Source of the DNA: Saccharina japonica
Lineage: Eukaryota > Sar > Phaeophyceae > Laminariales > Laminariaceae
NCBI GenBank assembly: GCA_008828725.1
Contig: MEHQ01000337.1
Coordinates: 643,300 to 707,299, forward strand
Direction of reading: 5' to 3'
Length of the DNA: 64,000 bases
The notes beneath the pieces were generated by a model. That model was not told the origin of the DNA and did no database searches. It was given only the letters and a program-made list of their open reading frames with translations. Within the stretch, counting starts at the first letter, position 1. Each line of letters opens with the position of its first letter. A program made the translations under genes and the position numbers. Below, one piece after another: positions 1 to 10,461 of the stretch.

Positions 1-560
1 ATTCAACTGCCCGACCAGAGCGGTGCTGTTTTTTAGTGCCTTAACTATACTGCTCTCGCAGAAAAGATAATCCACGTTTGGATTGTGATACGAACACAAA
101 GCGGGTACTATATTCCCGGCTAAAGTACGTGTGATCCAATTGTACCTCTGGTACTATTTATTACTAGGAGTGCCTTAACCATATACGGCTCTGGCCGAAA
201 AAATAATCAACATTTTGATTATGATACGACTACAAAACGGGCACTATATTTCTGGCCAGAGTGCTACTATTTAATACTGCCTGATCTGCACTGCACGGCT
301 CTGGCCGAAAATATAACGCACATTTGGATTGTCATACGAATACAAACGGGTATTCAACTCCCCGGCCAGATTGGTGCTGTTTTTTAGTCCCTTAACTAAA
401 TCCCTCCGGCCGAAAATATAGTCCACGTTTGGATTACGATACGAGAACAAAACGGGTACTATATCCCCGGCCAGAGTGATACTGTTTTGTAGCTCAGGGA
501 CGGCCAGACAAGGCCTCACCCGAGTGATGCTGTCTTTTAGCTCAAGCTCAGGGTCGGCCG
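1..560. repeat. Cluster of TA-3 MITE-like units
   Basis: About four units of roughly 75-90 bp (near 51-121, 183-266, 294-378, 401-483) share a GGCTCTGGCC-type left end, a central GGATTGTGATACGAATACAA-like core and a GGCCAGAGTG right end. The linker GGTGCTGTTTTTTAG also recurs, so this is a degenerate tandem cluster rather than four independent insertions. The ends resemble TA-2 (CTCTGTCC/GGACAGAG), so TA-3 is probably a sister subfamily. Open frames here are repeat shadows. Confidence 0.6.
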
Positions 561-707
561 AACAACCACGGTCATTGTACGCATTTATAGCATATTTCTT
601 AGGTCCCCTTCAGCTATTCACGCAAGACGAACTCTTCTGTTTTTCTTTTCCCCTGAGGTATTCTTCTACTCCAGAGTTTTTTGGAGCCGGTCCCGTGACC
701 CCGGACC

Positions 708-790
708 TACCACGCTGTCCCTAAATATAAGCACCATTTATACTTAATAATTTAATTAAAATGGTGCTTATGTTTCGGGACAGAGTGGTA
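708..790. mobile_element. TA-2 MITE, intact
   Basis: TA flanks (708-709 and 789-790) enclose a near-perfect hairpin. The left arm starts CCACGCTGTCCCTAAATATA and the right arm ends GGGACAGAGTGG. At 83 bp there is no coding capacity. The TA target and the end sequence suit a Tc1/mariner (Stowaway-like) non-autonomous element. This is one of the cleanest copies in the window. Confidence 0.85.
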
Positions 791-1065
791 ACATTTTTGG
801 AGATCGGTTAATGTGAGAATATTAACAAAATTGGGTTCGTGATTTACTCCCCCTCTGACCAAAACGAAAAACGAATGGCCAATCTCCGACAAAAATGTTG
901 CATGCAGCAGTGCCGTGCTGCATGCGGCCGGTCTTTACGGGCACGTCGAGGCCTTTTTTCGGCCTTACTATACTACTTTATGGACTAGCGATTCAGCCAG
1001 GGGGCAAAATTACCGCCTCCTATGTATGTATACTCGTAGACATATTCATGTATATATATATCATG

Positions 1066-1300
1066 TTTAATCTCCAATCTCCAATCTTCTCATCTCCACC
1101 CTGGTCCTATGCTCTTCAAAATCCCTTGATATCACAGGAACCCCTTACTCGTAAATACCTGGTCGGTATAACATCACACCTCTGGTATCATACGAACTTT
1201 AACCCTTCATCTTTGATCTCCAATCTCTCCTCATCTCCACTTCTCCGTATGGTCTCCAAAATCCCTCGGTATCACAGAAACTCCTTACTCGTATGTACCT
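1066..1300. repeat. Imperfect direct repeat, about 140-bp period
   Basis: The segment CTCCAATCT...CTCATCTCCAC...CAAAATCCCT...TATCACAG...CCTTACTCGTA occurs near 1072-1160 and again near 1216-1298. The duplicate is diverged. No coding function is recognised; an open frame spanning it is an artefact of the repeat. Confidence 0.6.
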
Positions 1301-1363
1301 TCGTGCAAGACTACACCCCTGTTCAAGGTAAAACTTACTTGAAATTAGAGTTGGATACCCTTA

Positions 1364-1624
1364 TATCACCCCGGGTGATAAGATAACACACCCCCGGGAC
1401 GAATTTCGGAGCCGGTTTCCTCCAAAAAGCATGCCTTGGAAGGGCCATGGCTTATTATAGGGGCACACTCAACGAAAGTGGCTGCTTTGGGCAGATCTCG
1501 TCGAGATCCCTTTCCATAGACGTCTCGTCTCGCTCGGCGTTTACACTACTATCCTTGTGGAGAAAAACCAGCTTATGAATTTTTCGTCCGAGGGGGTGTG
1601 TTATCTTATCACCCGGGTGTGATA
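1364..1624. mobile_element. TIR-7 element, copy 1
   Basis: Terminal inverted repeats of about 38 bp. The left end reads TATCACCCCGGGTGATAAG then ATAACACACCCCCGGGACGAA; the right end is its complement finishing CACCCGGGTGTGATA. The first 15 bases of each end are themselves palindromic. The 190-bp interior is non-coding. A left-end fragment lies at 1896 and a larger copy at 42981-43600. Confidence 0.75.
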
Positions 1625-1635
1625 GACGGTACTAT

Positions 1636-1752
1636 TTACGGGGGGCCATACTAAATGGGACCAAATATTGTTAGTAAAAACAGGTAAATAAATAGGTTTT
1701 TGTCTCTACCGTAGGTCCTATTTACTAGTATTTACTATGGGCCCCGGCAATA
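1636..1752. mobile_element. TA-1 MITE
   Basis: The left end is TTACGGGGGGCCATACTAAA. The middle carries the family signature AATAGGTTTTTGTCTCTACC. The right end is TTTACTATGGGCCCCGGCAA followed by TA. The right arm holds a local duplication (TTTACTAG then TATTTACTATGG), also seen in the 62.3-kb copy. Confidence 0.8.
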
Positions 1753-1895
1753 GTAGTCAGTGGTCTTGGAGCTGTATCAAACTCGCACTTTAAGACTACG
1801 AACTCTCACCGCATCGATCTCACAGTTATTTTTTCAATTTTTATAAATATGCGTATAAAGAAGCACTCACTGCTGTATAGAGCAGCAATACCATC

Positions 1896-1935
1896 TATCA
1901 CACGGGTGATAAAGATAACACCCTCCCTAGGAGGG
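1896..1935. repeat. TIR-7 left-end fragment
   Basis: TATCACACGGGTGATAAAG followed by ATAACACCCTCCCT matches the left terminus of TIR-7. No matching right end was found nearby, so this is a solo or truncated end. Confidence 0.55.
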
Positions 1936-2459
1936 GCTGAGAGCATACGCATAAGCTCAATCAACGTTGACGTCATAATAAGCCGCCAGCCTTAGTACCC
2001 AAAATATAATACTCTAAACTTCTGTCGCGTACGTACTGCTGTATTCGATTCAAGTCAGAATGGAACAAGCACGATACGATACTTTCGTCAGACAGCAAAA
2101 CAAAAGGATAACATATACCTGGTATGATATTTATACCATGGTATACAACACCCCGAAAAGCGTAAAAACTATCACACCGCAGTTTTTTATCGGCAAAGGC
2201 GAACAAGAACCGCCTTCGTCTCTTTGTTTACCGCAACCAGCTTCACCCGCAACAATAGCGACACGAACCACCAACACCGCCGCCGCCAGTGTGAGCTGGT
2301 CCCGGGGTAACTTGTATGCACCATTTCGTTTTTTATTGCTGGTGTACACGTGTTAGTTGCTGCTCGACAGCTCATTTTTTCAACAGGGTGTTCTTCCGCT
2401 CAAGAGTTCTGGAAGCCTGTCCTACTGCCTTGTGAACACGGACTCCACTTGGAGATGCA

Positions 2460-2523
2460 TTACAGCGAGAAAAACAACACCACCACCAACAACAACAACA
2501 ACAACACCACCACCACCAACAAA
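2460..2523. repeat. (AAC)/(ACC) microsatellite
   Basis: Runs of CACCACCAACAACAACAACA. The open frames that cross it in several phases (poly-Thr or poly-Val) come from triplet periodicity and are not genes. Confidence 0.8.
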
Positions 2524-2819
2524 TGTAACCTTCCGCAAGGGGTGTGGGGTTTGTGGCGGCGTTTTGGAATTCGGAAAAACGGGGATGTGGGATAGTAGAA
2601 GAAAGGACAGCAGATGGTCAGAGCGTCGAGCCACGAGACCTGCTTGCCTGCCCTTGCTCATAGAGGGCCGTTGTAGCACCGACGAGAGCCCGTAGCATAG
2701 GGGACGACAGCGTGCCCATTACAATCAAACGACTTTAACGACAACTTCAACAGCTGCTGTGCATGTCGCACGTACGCTATGATATGCGTATACTTGCGAG
2801 GAACTTTCCACGCCTCGGA

Positions 2820-3225
2820 CGGGTCATTGATCTACACTGCATGATCTATAAGCGGTAGACCTTTCAAGGCAGATATATCCCTGGTTTGTATGATCCATAT
2901 GATCTAGCACATGTTGCCGGGTGGGAGCCGAAACGATCTGCACGACCTACGTCGTAGCACATGTTTTCCTGGGTTGGATCTGTTCTACGCAGATCTTGCA
3001 CAACCTTTCACAACGGCAGGTGAGGTACTATTATAGATTATCTAGACCATGATATATCTGTAGATGATCTAGATCATGGCCTATCTATCGATGATCTAGA
3101 TCATGATCTATCTGTAGATGATCTAGATCATCTTCTATCTGTAGATGATCTAGATCATCATCTATCTGTAGAAAATCTAAATCACGATCTATCTGTAGAT
3201 GATCCGTCTGTGGTATGGAACTTTC
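2820..3225. repeat. R8 GATC-rich repeat with 27-bp minisatellite
   Basis: A flank containing CCTGGGTTGGATCTGTTCTA and GCAGATCTTGCACAACC leads into about six 27-bp units at 3031-3212 (CTGTAGATGATCTAGATCAT plus 7 bp). The unit is nearly palindromic around GATCTAGATC. The same flank plus GATC tract recurs at 47.9-48.26 kb and, diverged, at 37.69-38.15 kb and 40.4-40.86 kb. Confidence 0.75.
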
Positions 3226-3252
3226 GGCGGGTCCCTACGAGCCGACGACTCC

Positions 3253-3315
3253 TGCGCTGCTTGCTACTGCTGCTGCTGATGCTGCTGTTGATGCTGCTGC
3301 TGATGCTGTTGCTGT
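3253..3315. repeat. (TGC)n microsatellite
   Basis: Interrupted CTGCTGATGCTGCTGTTGAT triplet tract directly downstream of the R8 block. Confidence 0.8.
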
Positions 3316-3529
3316 ACTAAGCCACTATTAATACTATTCCGGTATCGCTAAATACCAGACATACTGCTCGGCCTTGTTTGATTGGCCAATTAATGTTGTT
3401 AATACGGACTGCTGTACATTTCTATTGTTTATTCGAGTGGTATGTGTACGAAACGTCAATATTGACTAAAATATTACCAAGAAAATCACCTTGTCTACAG
3501 TAGAATGATTATTGGGTCCATCGAGGGTC

Positions 3530-3866
3530 CGCTTTTTTTTTCCTTTTTTTTTCCCCCCCATCCCATTTATTATCTTCGCCCTCCTTTACTCTCCCCCCTC
3601 TAAGTGGCAACTCAGATCCGGGGTCACATATACAGCAGGCTCCTCTCCCCCCCTCCCCACTACCGTACGAGCCTTGCGTTTTTGTCGCGAGAAGGTTTCA
3701 ACACTTCCTTCCCTCGTCGACTCGCGTTGAACTGTGTCTACCCACGCTATAACATGCGCTCTCGACAGTGTCATTTGAGAATAAAAATCTCCATAAGGAG
3801 TCTCTCGAACCCCCGACATCAACCTTAACTGTCTTCGTGGTTACCTGTTAGACCACCGGGGAGACG
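3530..3866 (-). mobile_element. SINE-1, near full length
   Basis: Read on the minus strand it begins with a tRNA-like head (CCCCGGTGGTCTAACAGGTA, an A-box-like start; B-box-like GGGTTCGAGAGACTCC). It continues with the family body (GAGAATAAAAATC..., ACTGTCGAGAGCGC, TCGACGAGGGAAG, TTCTCGCGA, CCCCGGATCTGAGT) and ends in AATAAATGGGATGGGGGGG and an A-rich tail. No protein is encoded. It was probably transcribed by RNA polymerase III and mobilised by a LINE in trans. Confidence 0.8.
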
Positions 3867-4486
3867 AAAACTCAAGGAAGACGTATGGTATACAACATCG
3901 CGGAAGAAGCGAGGCCCTAGCTGCGCGACCACCTTTCAGATAAACTCGTGCATAGAGGTGGGCACCGGATGGCATATCCGAAAAACCGAAAACCGGATAG
4001 AAGGCGTTTTTATCAAATACCTGGTACAAAATACCGGTTTAACCGGTTTATGCTTGGCAGGTATTAAAGCCTCCACAACATTGGAAACCACGGGTGATTT
4101 TTCGATTTTCCCTCGATAGGGACCTTGTTGTGTACTACCAAGTTATTATCTGGTTACCTTGGGTATACCTTGTTTGCCCAACTTTCACGCTGTCATGTTT
4201 GTGTGCGCGTTGTCCATGCTGCAGGCTCGTTTTTTTGGTGTAGTCGTGGGTTCCCTAAAAAAGGCATAAACGAAATAGAATAAAAACAGGTTTCGTATTT
4301 TGAAAACTGACTACTGGTACATAATTGCAAACGTCTGCTGGGTTTCCAAAAACCGAAAACCGTTTTTTTTGGTTTTCAATTTGTTATCCGGTGCCCATCT
4401 CTTTCTTACTCGTGCAACAGCAGCGCTACTGCCGTCTGATTATTCGAGGGTGGTCTTTCGCCCGGCCGGACCAGCAGGCGTACAGG

Positions 4487-4573
4487 TATTACAGGGGGCC
4501 ATAGTAAATAGGACCAAGTATTGCTACATTATTAAAAATGAATAAATCTATAGGTTTTTGTCAGTACCTTAGG
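4487..4573. mobile_element. TA-1 MITE, right end missing
   Basis: The left end TATTACAGGGGGCCATAGTA and the middle CTATAGGTTTTTGTCAGTAC are present. The right arm stops at the junction with FB-1 (TTAGGACCC), so FB-1 probably inserted into it or replaced its end. Confidence 0.65.
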
Positions 4574-4784
4574 ACCCGAATTAACGAGTATAAAATAAAT
4601 TCAATTTGGAAAAAATAAAATTCAAATTCGCTTTTCATTGGTCAACACACGCACCAGCACCAAATATTATGCCCCGAGATACTAATCTTTGGTGCTGGTG
4701 CGTGTGTTGACCAATGACAAGCGGGTTTGAATTTTGTTTTTTCCAAATTGATTTTTTTTCTTCTTCGTTAAAACGGGCCCTCAG
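4572..4784. mobile_element. FB-1 long-hairpin element, copy 1
   Basis: The left arm runs from CCCGAATTAACGAGTATAAA through TTCAATTTGG to CATTGGTCAACACACGCACC. The right arm mirrors it (GGTGCTGGTGCGTGTGTTGA, CCAATGACAAGCGGG, CCAAATTGA, TCGTTAAAACGGG). The arms are about 90 bp with a small asymmetric loop. There is no open frame of note. A second copy is at 62788-62997. Confidence 0.8.
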
Positions 4785-4860
4785 TTAGGCAGAGGTCCCC
4801 TATTTATAAGGTCCCCCGAAATAGCACATTTCGGCCAAAACACTTTTGACCGACCGGCAA

Positions 4861-4945
4861 ACCCCTTAAGAACTGGTCCCACATATTTGGGGACAAACTA
4901 CTTGGAATTAGTGTGGGATAAGTTTTTCAGTTCTGAATGGGTTAA
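4861..4945 (+). mobile_element. PB-1 MITE (piggyBac-like)
   Basis: It starts CCCCTTAAGAACTGGTCCCA, contains TTGGGGACAAACTACTTGGA, and ends CAGTTCTGAATGGG followed by TTAA. The ends form an imperfect inverted repeat (CCCCTTAAGAACTG against CCCATTCAGAACTG). TTAA targets with CCC-type ends are typical of the piggyBac superfamily; the assignment is inference because no transposase is present. It directly abuts the satellite array it appears to have seeded. Confidence 0.7.
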
Positions 4946-5755
4946 GAACCGGCCCCACGTTTTTGGCGACGAACTACTTGGAATTAGTGTCGGATACGTT
5001 TAGCAGTTCTAAAATCAAGCCAATATCGTTGAAATGCCACCGTTAAGAACCGGTTCCACGTTTTTGGCCACAAAGTACTTGGAAAAAACGTGGGATAAGT
5101 TTTGCAGTTCTAAAATCAAGCCAATTTCGTTGGAATACCACCCTTGAGAACCAGTCCCAAGTTTTTGGCGACACACATTGAGAATTAGTGTGGGGTGAGT
5201 TTAGTAGTTCTAAAATCAAGCTAATATCGTTGGGATACCACCCTTAAGAACCGGCCCCAAGTTTTTGGCGACAAACATTTAGAATTATGCGTGGGATAAG
5301 TTTAGAAGTTCCAAAATCAAGCCAGTATCGTCGGAATACCACCCTTCAAAACCGGTCCCACGTTTTGGCGACAAACTACTTGGAATTAGTGTGGGATAAG
5401 TTTAGCAGCTCTAAAATCAAGCCAATATCGTTGGAATACCACCTTTAAGAACCGGTCCCAAGTTTTTGGCGACAAATATTTATTTTTAGCTTGGGATAAG
5501 TTTAGAAGTTCTAAAATCAAGTCAATATCGTTGGAATACCACCCTTGAGAACCGGTCCGACGTTTTTGGCGACGAACACATGGAAAAAGCTTGGGGTAAG
5601 TTTTACAATTCTAAAATCAATCCAGTTTCGTTGGAATACCACCCTTAAGAACCGGTCCCACGTTTTGGGCGACAAAATACTTGGAATAGGTGTGGGATAA
5701 TTCTGCAGTTCTGAAAGAGTTATAACCAAAGTCGTTGGGATACCACTATCAATAG
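4942..5755 (+). repeat. Satellite array 1, about 8 units of 100 bp
   Basis: Units begin near 4946, 5045, 5146, 5246, 5347, 5447, 5547 and 5647. Each reads AAGAACCGGTCCCACGTTTT, TTGGCGACAAACTACTTGGA, then CAGTTCTAAAATCAAGCC and TCGTTGGAATACCACCCTT. The first 75 bp of each unit is clearly PB-1. The remaining 25 bp is unique to the array, so a PB-1 copy plus adjacent DNA was tandemly amplified. Units are diverged, so the array is old. Confidence 0.85.
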
Positions 5756-6029
5756 CCTTTTACTATATTGTTCGTGATATATATACCTACAGTAGGCTTT
5801 ATGGGATATATGATCCTCGGGTTGCGCTTTTATCTTGTCTCAATAACAATTTTTAGGACGAGATATACTGTAGATCCAAGTCATCTATCTTAATCTCAGA
5901 AAAAAATGAAAGAATGGTGCGTGTCGAGGCTCTTGTCTCTGTGACGAGAGACGGCAGAGGTGGCACCGAAGTGTCTGTGAAGATCACTCGACTTTTTGTG
6001 CTACCTGTATATATACTTCGTATATATTT

Positions 6030-6092
6030 ATTAAAAAAAAAAAAAACAGCTCTGAGATCGAGGATTTCGTCGAAACTCATGTTTGCAATACA
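6030..6092 (+). repeat. R14 dispersed repeat
   Basis: Poly-A followed by CAGCTCTGAGATCGAGGATT, TCGTCGAAACTCATGTTTGC. R14 recurs at least ten times in the window in both orientations, always with the A/T homopolymer at the same end and a conserved TTTCGTCGAAA palindrome. Confidence 0.65.
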
Positions 6093-6204
6093 ATAAGGCA
6101 AACACGCTTCGCCCGGGTCAGGGCTCTTTGGAAAACGCTACAGTACCACGCAGAGGAGTGATTGGGCCGCCGCTCGACCGCCCTCGCCGACCTCGAGCCC
6201 CCAA

Positions 6205-6248
6205 AAGCCTGGGGGCTAGGGGTAGGGTTAGCGTTAGGGTTTAGACTA
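6205..6248 (+). repeat. Degenerate TTAGGG-like tract
   Basis: GGGGTAGGGTTAGCGTTAGGG followed by TTTAGACTAGGG-like sequence. It resembles an interstitial telomere-type repeat but has only about five degenerate units. It sits immediately before a GGGC-1 element. Confidence 0.4.
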
Positions 6249-6531
6249 GGGCTGGGCACTGGCTGACTCAGTAGCGAATATATACTGTCGCCCAATCAAC
6301 CAGTATACTGGATTGCAGCAGTATGCTGCTCTGTCTCTCCTCTCTCCTGTCTTCTTCAGAAACACATTTGGTGGATCTCTCTCCCGTCTCCTCCCGACAC
6401 GCATTTGGTGGGTTTTGGTACGATAATATGGCGTGTTTCTTGGACGTACATGAGAAAAAAAACTACTGGCGAATATACTGGCCGGGTCAATCAGTAGATT
6501 GCTACTGCCAGTACAACTGTGCCAGTGCCCG
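6249..6531 (+). mobile_element. GGGC-1 element, copy 1
   Basis: The left end is GGGCTGGGCACTGGCTGACT and the right end is ACAACTGTGCCAGTGCCC, giving a terminal inverted repeat. The interior has CCAGTATACTGG motifs, a CTCTCCTGTCTTC tract and TATGGCGTGTTTCTTGGACG. The copy at 18322-18591 is the same element in the opposite orientation. No transposase is present. Confidence 0.75.
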
Positions 6532-6862
6532 GGGATACCTCCTGCTTGACTCTTCCCTCGCCTCCGTCATGCGGAGGGAGTTCCCTCTGCTGATGAGGCA
6601 GTCTCGGTGTAGGGGTGTGTGCGGAAATGATCCCGGGATTTCCGACGAGGGCGTCGACGTTCGTGTTGAAAACATATCCCTGTACGTAATGAGGCTAAAG
6701 GTTTCCCCACGCCTCGTAGTGAGGCCTTGGTAGACCAGACAGGCAGTAGCATCGAGGCCTCGGTAGCCTCGGGGCTTCGTAAGCCCATAGGAATGTACTC
6801 CTTGAGAGCCTCCCAAGCTCGCAATTAGTGCTGTTGGTGGGGATGCGGCTGTTGCTCCAACA

Positions 6863-7165
6863 CCGGCCTGTCAGTTGGTTCGGACAGGTGCCCGGCTGCT
6901 TATGCTTGGGTTTGTTGGTATAGGCCTGGCCCATCCGCATGTTCGCGGGAGGGGCAGGTGTGGTAGTGTCCGTCCCCGGGTGTGTATCGTCAACGCCGTG
7001 GAAGGTGTTGGGGCGGACGCCGAGGCCGCCGCAGCGGCCTCGGTGCGCGGTTGTTGTCCCGGGGAGTGGTGGATGCCGCCCGCGAACATGCGGATAGGCC
7101 AGGCGTACACAAACAAACCCAAGCAACGGCAGTCGGGCACCTGTCCGAACCAACTGACAGGCCGG
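6863..7165. mobile_element. 303-bp foldback element
   Basis: Inverted arms of about 85 bp. The left arm begins CCGGCCTGTCAGTTGGTTCG and the right arm ends with its complement CCAACTGACAGGCCGG. A handful of mismatches separate the arms. The GC-rich loop contains its own GAGGCCGCCGCAGCGGCCTC palindrome. The four overlapping open frames here arise because the arms are stop-poor on both strands. No flanking duplication could be fixed. Confidence 0.8.
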
Positions 7166-7490
7166 TAGGTGGGGTGAATAGTCCTTTTCGGCAAAAAAAA
7201 TCAAACTGTTTCTGACTGATGGACGGGGGCTCCTCAAGTCAGGAATTTACCCAATGCTACTCTGTACCTCGTGCTAAACATACTGATCGTCTACTAGTAG
7301 ATAAAATATGGACGCACAGACGGTTCTTAAACAACGGTTCTTAGACAAGAGAGGTATCATTTGTGATTTACTGAGGCCGGTTTTTGCCTGGCTGGAGGCC
7401 AAAAAAAAACTCTTCATGCACCGGGGTGCGTACGTACAGGCTTCCAAAAAAATGAACATGAGTAGTCTGACTCACGGGGCTCCTCGAGTC

Positions 7491-7569
7491 AGGATGTCCC
7501 GAAATATAACGATCGTTAGCATTAAATACGACAATACAGACGGTTTTTACATTTTAGGACAGAGTGGTA
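7491..7569. mobile_element. TA-2 MITE
   Basis: The left end GATGTCCCGAAATATAACGA is decayed. The right end TTTAGGACAGAGTGG followed by TA is canonical. The hairpin arms share CGATCGTTA/GACGGTTTTTA-type sequence. Confidence 0.65.
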
Positions 7570-7616
7570 TGGTATTATTTGCGTGTGGGGCTCAACTCAG
7601 GGATTACCACAACAAT

Positions 7617-7702
7617 GCCACTGAATGTGTCCGTCAATACAAGGATCGTTTGGGTCAGATATTAATATACAAACGAACCTCATATTTAGGGACATAGGGG
7701 TA
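7617..7702. mobile_element. TA-2 MITE
   Basis: The left end is GCCACTGAATGTGTCCGTCA. The core holds AGGATCGTTTGGGTCAGATA. The right end is ATATTTAGGGACATAGGGG then TA. The loop contains one TATTAATA scar motif. Confidence 0.6.
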
Positions 7703-7859
7703 TAATTTGTGCTTAAGACCGAGGGAGGGAGGGAAACGACCGAGGCCGTTTTTGCCTGCATGGGAAAAAAAGCCTCTTCATACCGAGGGTGCGTACGTAC
7801 AGGCTTAGAATTCCATTAGTTCATTAGTCTGACCCACGAGGCTCCTCAACTCAGAGTTA

Positions 7860-9000
7860 AACCATTGCCAATATGCCCGAAAATATAAGGGTCGTTTGGA
7901 ACAAATATTAATGGGAATCTTCCGAGAAAAATCCGAATTTTTCTCGTACGAAAGAACTAGGCATGTTGGTTCTATTCTGTGTGCTTGTTTTGAGATTCGA
8001 ACTTCTTCATGGTAGCCATTGTTTGGTTCATCGCGTACGTGGAACTACCAAGTGGGCACAGCACGGGATGGTGCCGGTAAACCTGGTACGTAGAACACGC
8101 GGAACAGACGATGCTGCCCCAGCTGCCCAGACGCTTCTGGGCCAGACACATCGTAATTTCATATTCGTGATTTCATATACACAAATAGGTTATATTTAGG
8201 GGCAACTCAGGAATTTGGAGGAGTCGCGCTGTCCGCTGTTTGCGGGCTAGGAAGCACTTCCTGGTGGGACCAAGGTATGGGCGTAGGCGCGTAGGCCCCA
8301 CCTAACCCCTAACTAACTCTGCCCCTAACTCTGACCCCGAGTCGGACCCAAAACGTCCCAAAACGGGCGAGAAACGCGGCTGGACCGCTTTTTTTGTTTG
8401 TTTGTTATTCCGACCCTGGCGGGCCACGATTTCCCCCCCTTCCCACTATTAATGGCTGAAAAAATCGCGGAAAGTTCCCGGAAAGATCCTATCGGATGAA
8501 AGGTGAATACTACTGATGGGGGGGGAAAGGCACATCAAGCCACAAACGTGCCAGTCGGAGAAAAAAAACGAAAAAAAAAACGCACCAACACAAACAATAT
8601 TATAATCACGGCACGTGTTCGTAATATAAACAACTGCTGTAATACACGACGAGCTACGCCCCGTATCATCTAATGCTGCTCGGTACTGGTGGTGATGGTG
8701 GCCAAAGGGATCTTCACGATTACGTCTGTTTCGACATGCCCCGCTCGGCGTCGGGTCTATCGTGCGTCACCCGACCCCCCTCGGCACAGCACCCGCGCCA
8801 CCTCACCGCCCGACCCATCAGCCCTTGGTGACCCCGCCGAAATAAAGGGTGCCAACGCCGAACTCGGCGAGCGGGGGGAGGAGCCCTGCCGGAGTTGTTT
8901 CCTTGTTTCCCCGGAAATGGAGCGGATCGTCAAGAAATTGAAATATTTAGGACGAGTTTTTGAATCAACTCATCTATACGTGTAACTGCTGCTCTACGCA
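7860..9000. other. No supported gene; low-complexity patches
   Basis: I see no gene here. There is a partial TA-2-like half (CCGAAAATATAAGGGTCGTT at 7877), a CCTAACCCCTAA-type telomere-like patch near 8296-8340 and A-runs around 8560-8580. Short open frames on both strands show no recognisable motif. Confidence 0.5.
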
Positions 9001-9260
9001 CTACTGTACTGCTGTAGCACATGGGTGCGTGCGTGCGTGGGTTGGTGGGTGGGTGGGTTGGTGGGTTCGTTGACTATGGGTGGCTGACGTGTTGTACTGT
9101 TTTGCGTGCTGCTGCGTACACGAACTGGGAACACATCTGTTTACACCAGTAGTACTGCTGTACGTACTGCTGTACGTACTGCTGGAGTACATGTTGGGTG
9201 TGTGGATCGGTTGGTGCGTGGGTGGGTGGGCCGGCCGGTCGGTTGGTACGTGGGTAGCCG
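9001..9260. repeat. GGTT/GGTG tract with repeated TACTGCTGTA
   Basis: TGGGTTGGTGGGTGGGTGGG-type simple sequence flanks a run in which TACTGCTGTACG is repeated (near 9005 and 9157-9180). It lies next to a double TACCTGGTA scar at 9456-9471. Confidence 0.6.
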
Positions 9261-9532
9261 CTATCGTGCCTGTAGTTGGTGGTCCTACCAAAGAAAAAGT
9301 GTACCGGTATATGGTTTTGTCCGCTACAAGGGCTCCGCATGGATGCCGGCATTTGGATGATTTTTTTGTCCGCTATACCGGCCCCGCTCTGGCATAGTTC
9401 GGCGTACATGTATACCACTATTAAAAGTAATAATAGGATGTATTTACGTAACTGATACCTGGTACCTGGTACCTAACTACCGCCGTATTTACGGTTTACC
9501 CCTGGTATAACATACATATCGCCCCGGTGGTC

Positions 9533-9639
9533 TATTACGGGGGGCCATATTAAATAGGACCAAATATTTTTGGTAAAAAAATGTAAATATATAGGTTTTT
9601 ATGTGTACCGTAGGTCCTATTTACTATGCCCCCCGTATA
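9533..9639. mobile_element. TA-1 MITE nested in SINE-1 head
   Basis: TA flanks both sides. The left end is TTACGGGGGGCCATATTAAA; the right end is TTTACTATGCCCCCCGTA. The middle is ATATAGGTTTTTATGTGTACC. The target is the TA of the SINE A-box region (GGTGGTCTA). Confidence 0.85.
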
Positions 9640-9902
9640 TTGATTAGCTTCAAATACTAGTATTAATAGCATTGATATCCGAGTTCGAATCCCACCATGG
9701 AGAGATTTTTTCTTTATTTGCAAAACTAAAAAGCAATCCATTGCTGAGAGCGCCTTCGTAGCGTGGGTAGGCGCAATTCGACGCGAGTCGACGAAGGGAG
9801 GAAGGGCTGCAGTCTTCTCGCGATAAAAATAAAAGGCACGAACCGTAGTGAGGCGGCGGGAGGACAAGATCCTGTTATGTGACCCCGGGTCTGAGCTACT
9901 AC

Positions 9903-10016
9903 TATTATGGGGGACCATAGTAAATATGACCTACGGTACAAACAAAAAAAAAACTTATATATTTACCTCTTTTTACTAACAACATTTGGTCCTATTTACT
10001 GTGCTCCCCCGTATTA
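9903..10016. mobile_element. TA-1 MITE nested in SINE-1 body
   Basis: TA flanks enclose TTATGGGGGACCATAGTAAA at left and TATTTACTGTGCTCCCCCGT at right. The surrounding SINE reads GAGCTACTACTA before and GGTAGGAGAGAG after, matching uninterrupted copies (GAGTTACGACTAGGAAGGAGAG). Confidence 0.85.
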
Positions 10017-10149
10017 GGTAGGAGAGAGAGAAAAGAAGGGCGAAGATAATGCCTGGTAAATGGGAAACCCCTTCGGACTTGAAAATTTATTGTCTCGACG
10101 CCGGGGAGAGTGCAAACGCCAAGCGATGCTTCTATGGACATGTTTCATC

Positions 10150-10461
10150 TCATGTATCATCTCCGCCCTTCTTACATCCCTCCCTTTAGTAGTAACTCAG
10201 ATCTGGCGTCACTAAGTAGGCCCATCTCCTCCCTCCCCACTACGGTACGCGCATTACATTTTTTATCGCGAGAAGATTTCAGCCCTTTCTTTCCTCGTCC
10301 AGTCTTATCGAGCTGTGCTTACCCAAGCTATTATAGGAGCTCTCGACAGTAGTTGGTGTCGTTTAAGAATACAAATCTCCATATACTCCCACGGAGACTC
10401 GAACCCTCGACCTCAAACTTAGCAGTCTTCGTGGGTAACTTCTAGACCACCGGGGCGACAT
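10150..10461 (-). mobile_element. SINE-1, near full length
   Basis: On the minus strand it starts CGCCCCGGTGGTCTAGAAGT, has the B-box-like GAGGGTTCGAGTCTCC, and carries body motifs ACTGTCGAGAGCTCC, TTCTCGCGATAAAA and TAGTGACGCCAGATCTGAGT. Its 3' end decays near 10150 (GGGCGGAGATGATAC), without a clear A tail. Confidence 0.8.

Larger units (their letters stand above)
7366..7850 (+). repeat. Diverged direct repeat pair
   Basis: CTGAGGCCGGTTTTTGCCTG...CTCTTCATGCACCGGGGTGC, GTACGTACAGGCTT, then CACGGGGCTCCTCGAGTCAG at 7366-7490 recurs diverged at 7738-7850. Two TA-2 elements lie between the copies. No function recognised. Confidence 0.65.
9519..10063 (+). mobile_element. SINE-1 interrupted by two TA-1 MITEs
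   Basis: The tRNA-like start TCGCCCCGGTGGTCTA (9519-9534) is cut by a TA-1 element. The B-box-like GAGTTCGAATCCCACC lies at 9683. The body (TCGACGAAGGGAGGAAG, TTCTCGCGATAAAAAT) runs to CCCCGGGTCTGAGC at 9892, is cut again by TA-1, then resumes with GAGAGAGAAAAGAAGGGCGA and ends AAATGGGAAA. The tail also carries a mutated scar (TGCCTGGTA, 10050-10058) where other copies read AATAAATGGG. The layered insertions give a relative age order: SINE-1 first, TA-1 twice later. Confidence 0.85.

Noticed and set aside
6205-6248. Chromosome end
   Set aside because: Only a few degenerate TTAGGG-like units, internal to the window; at best an interstitial remnant.
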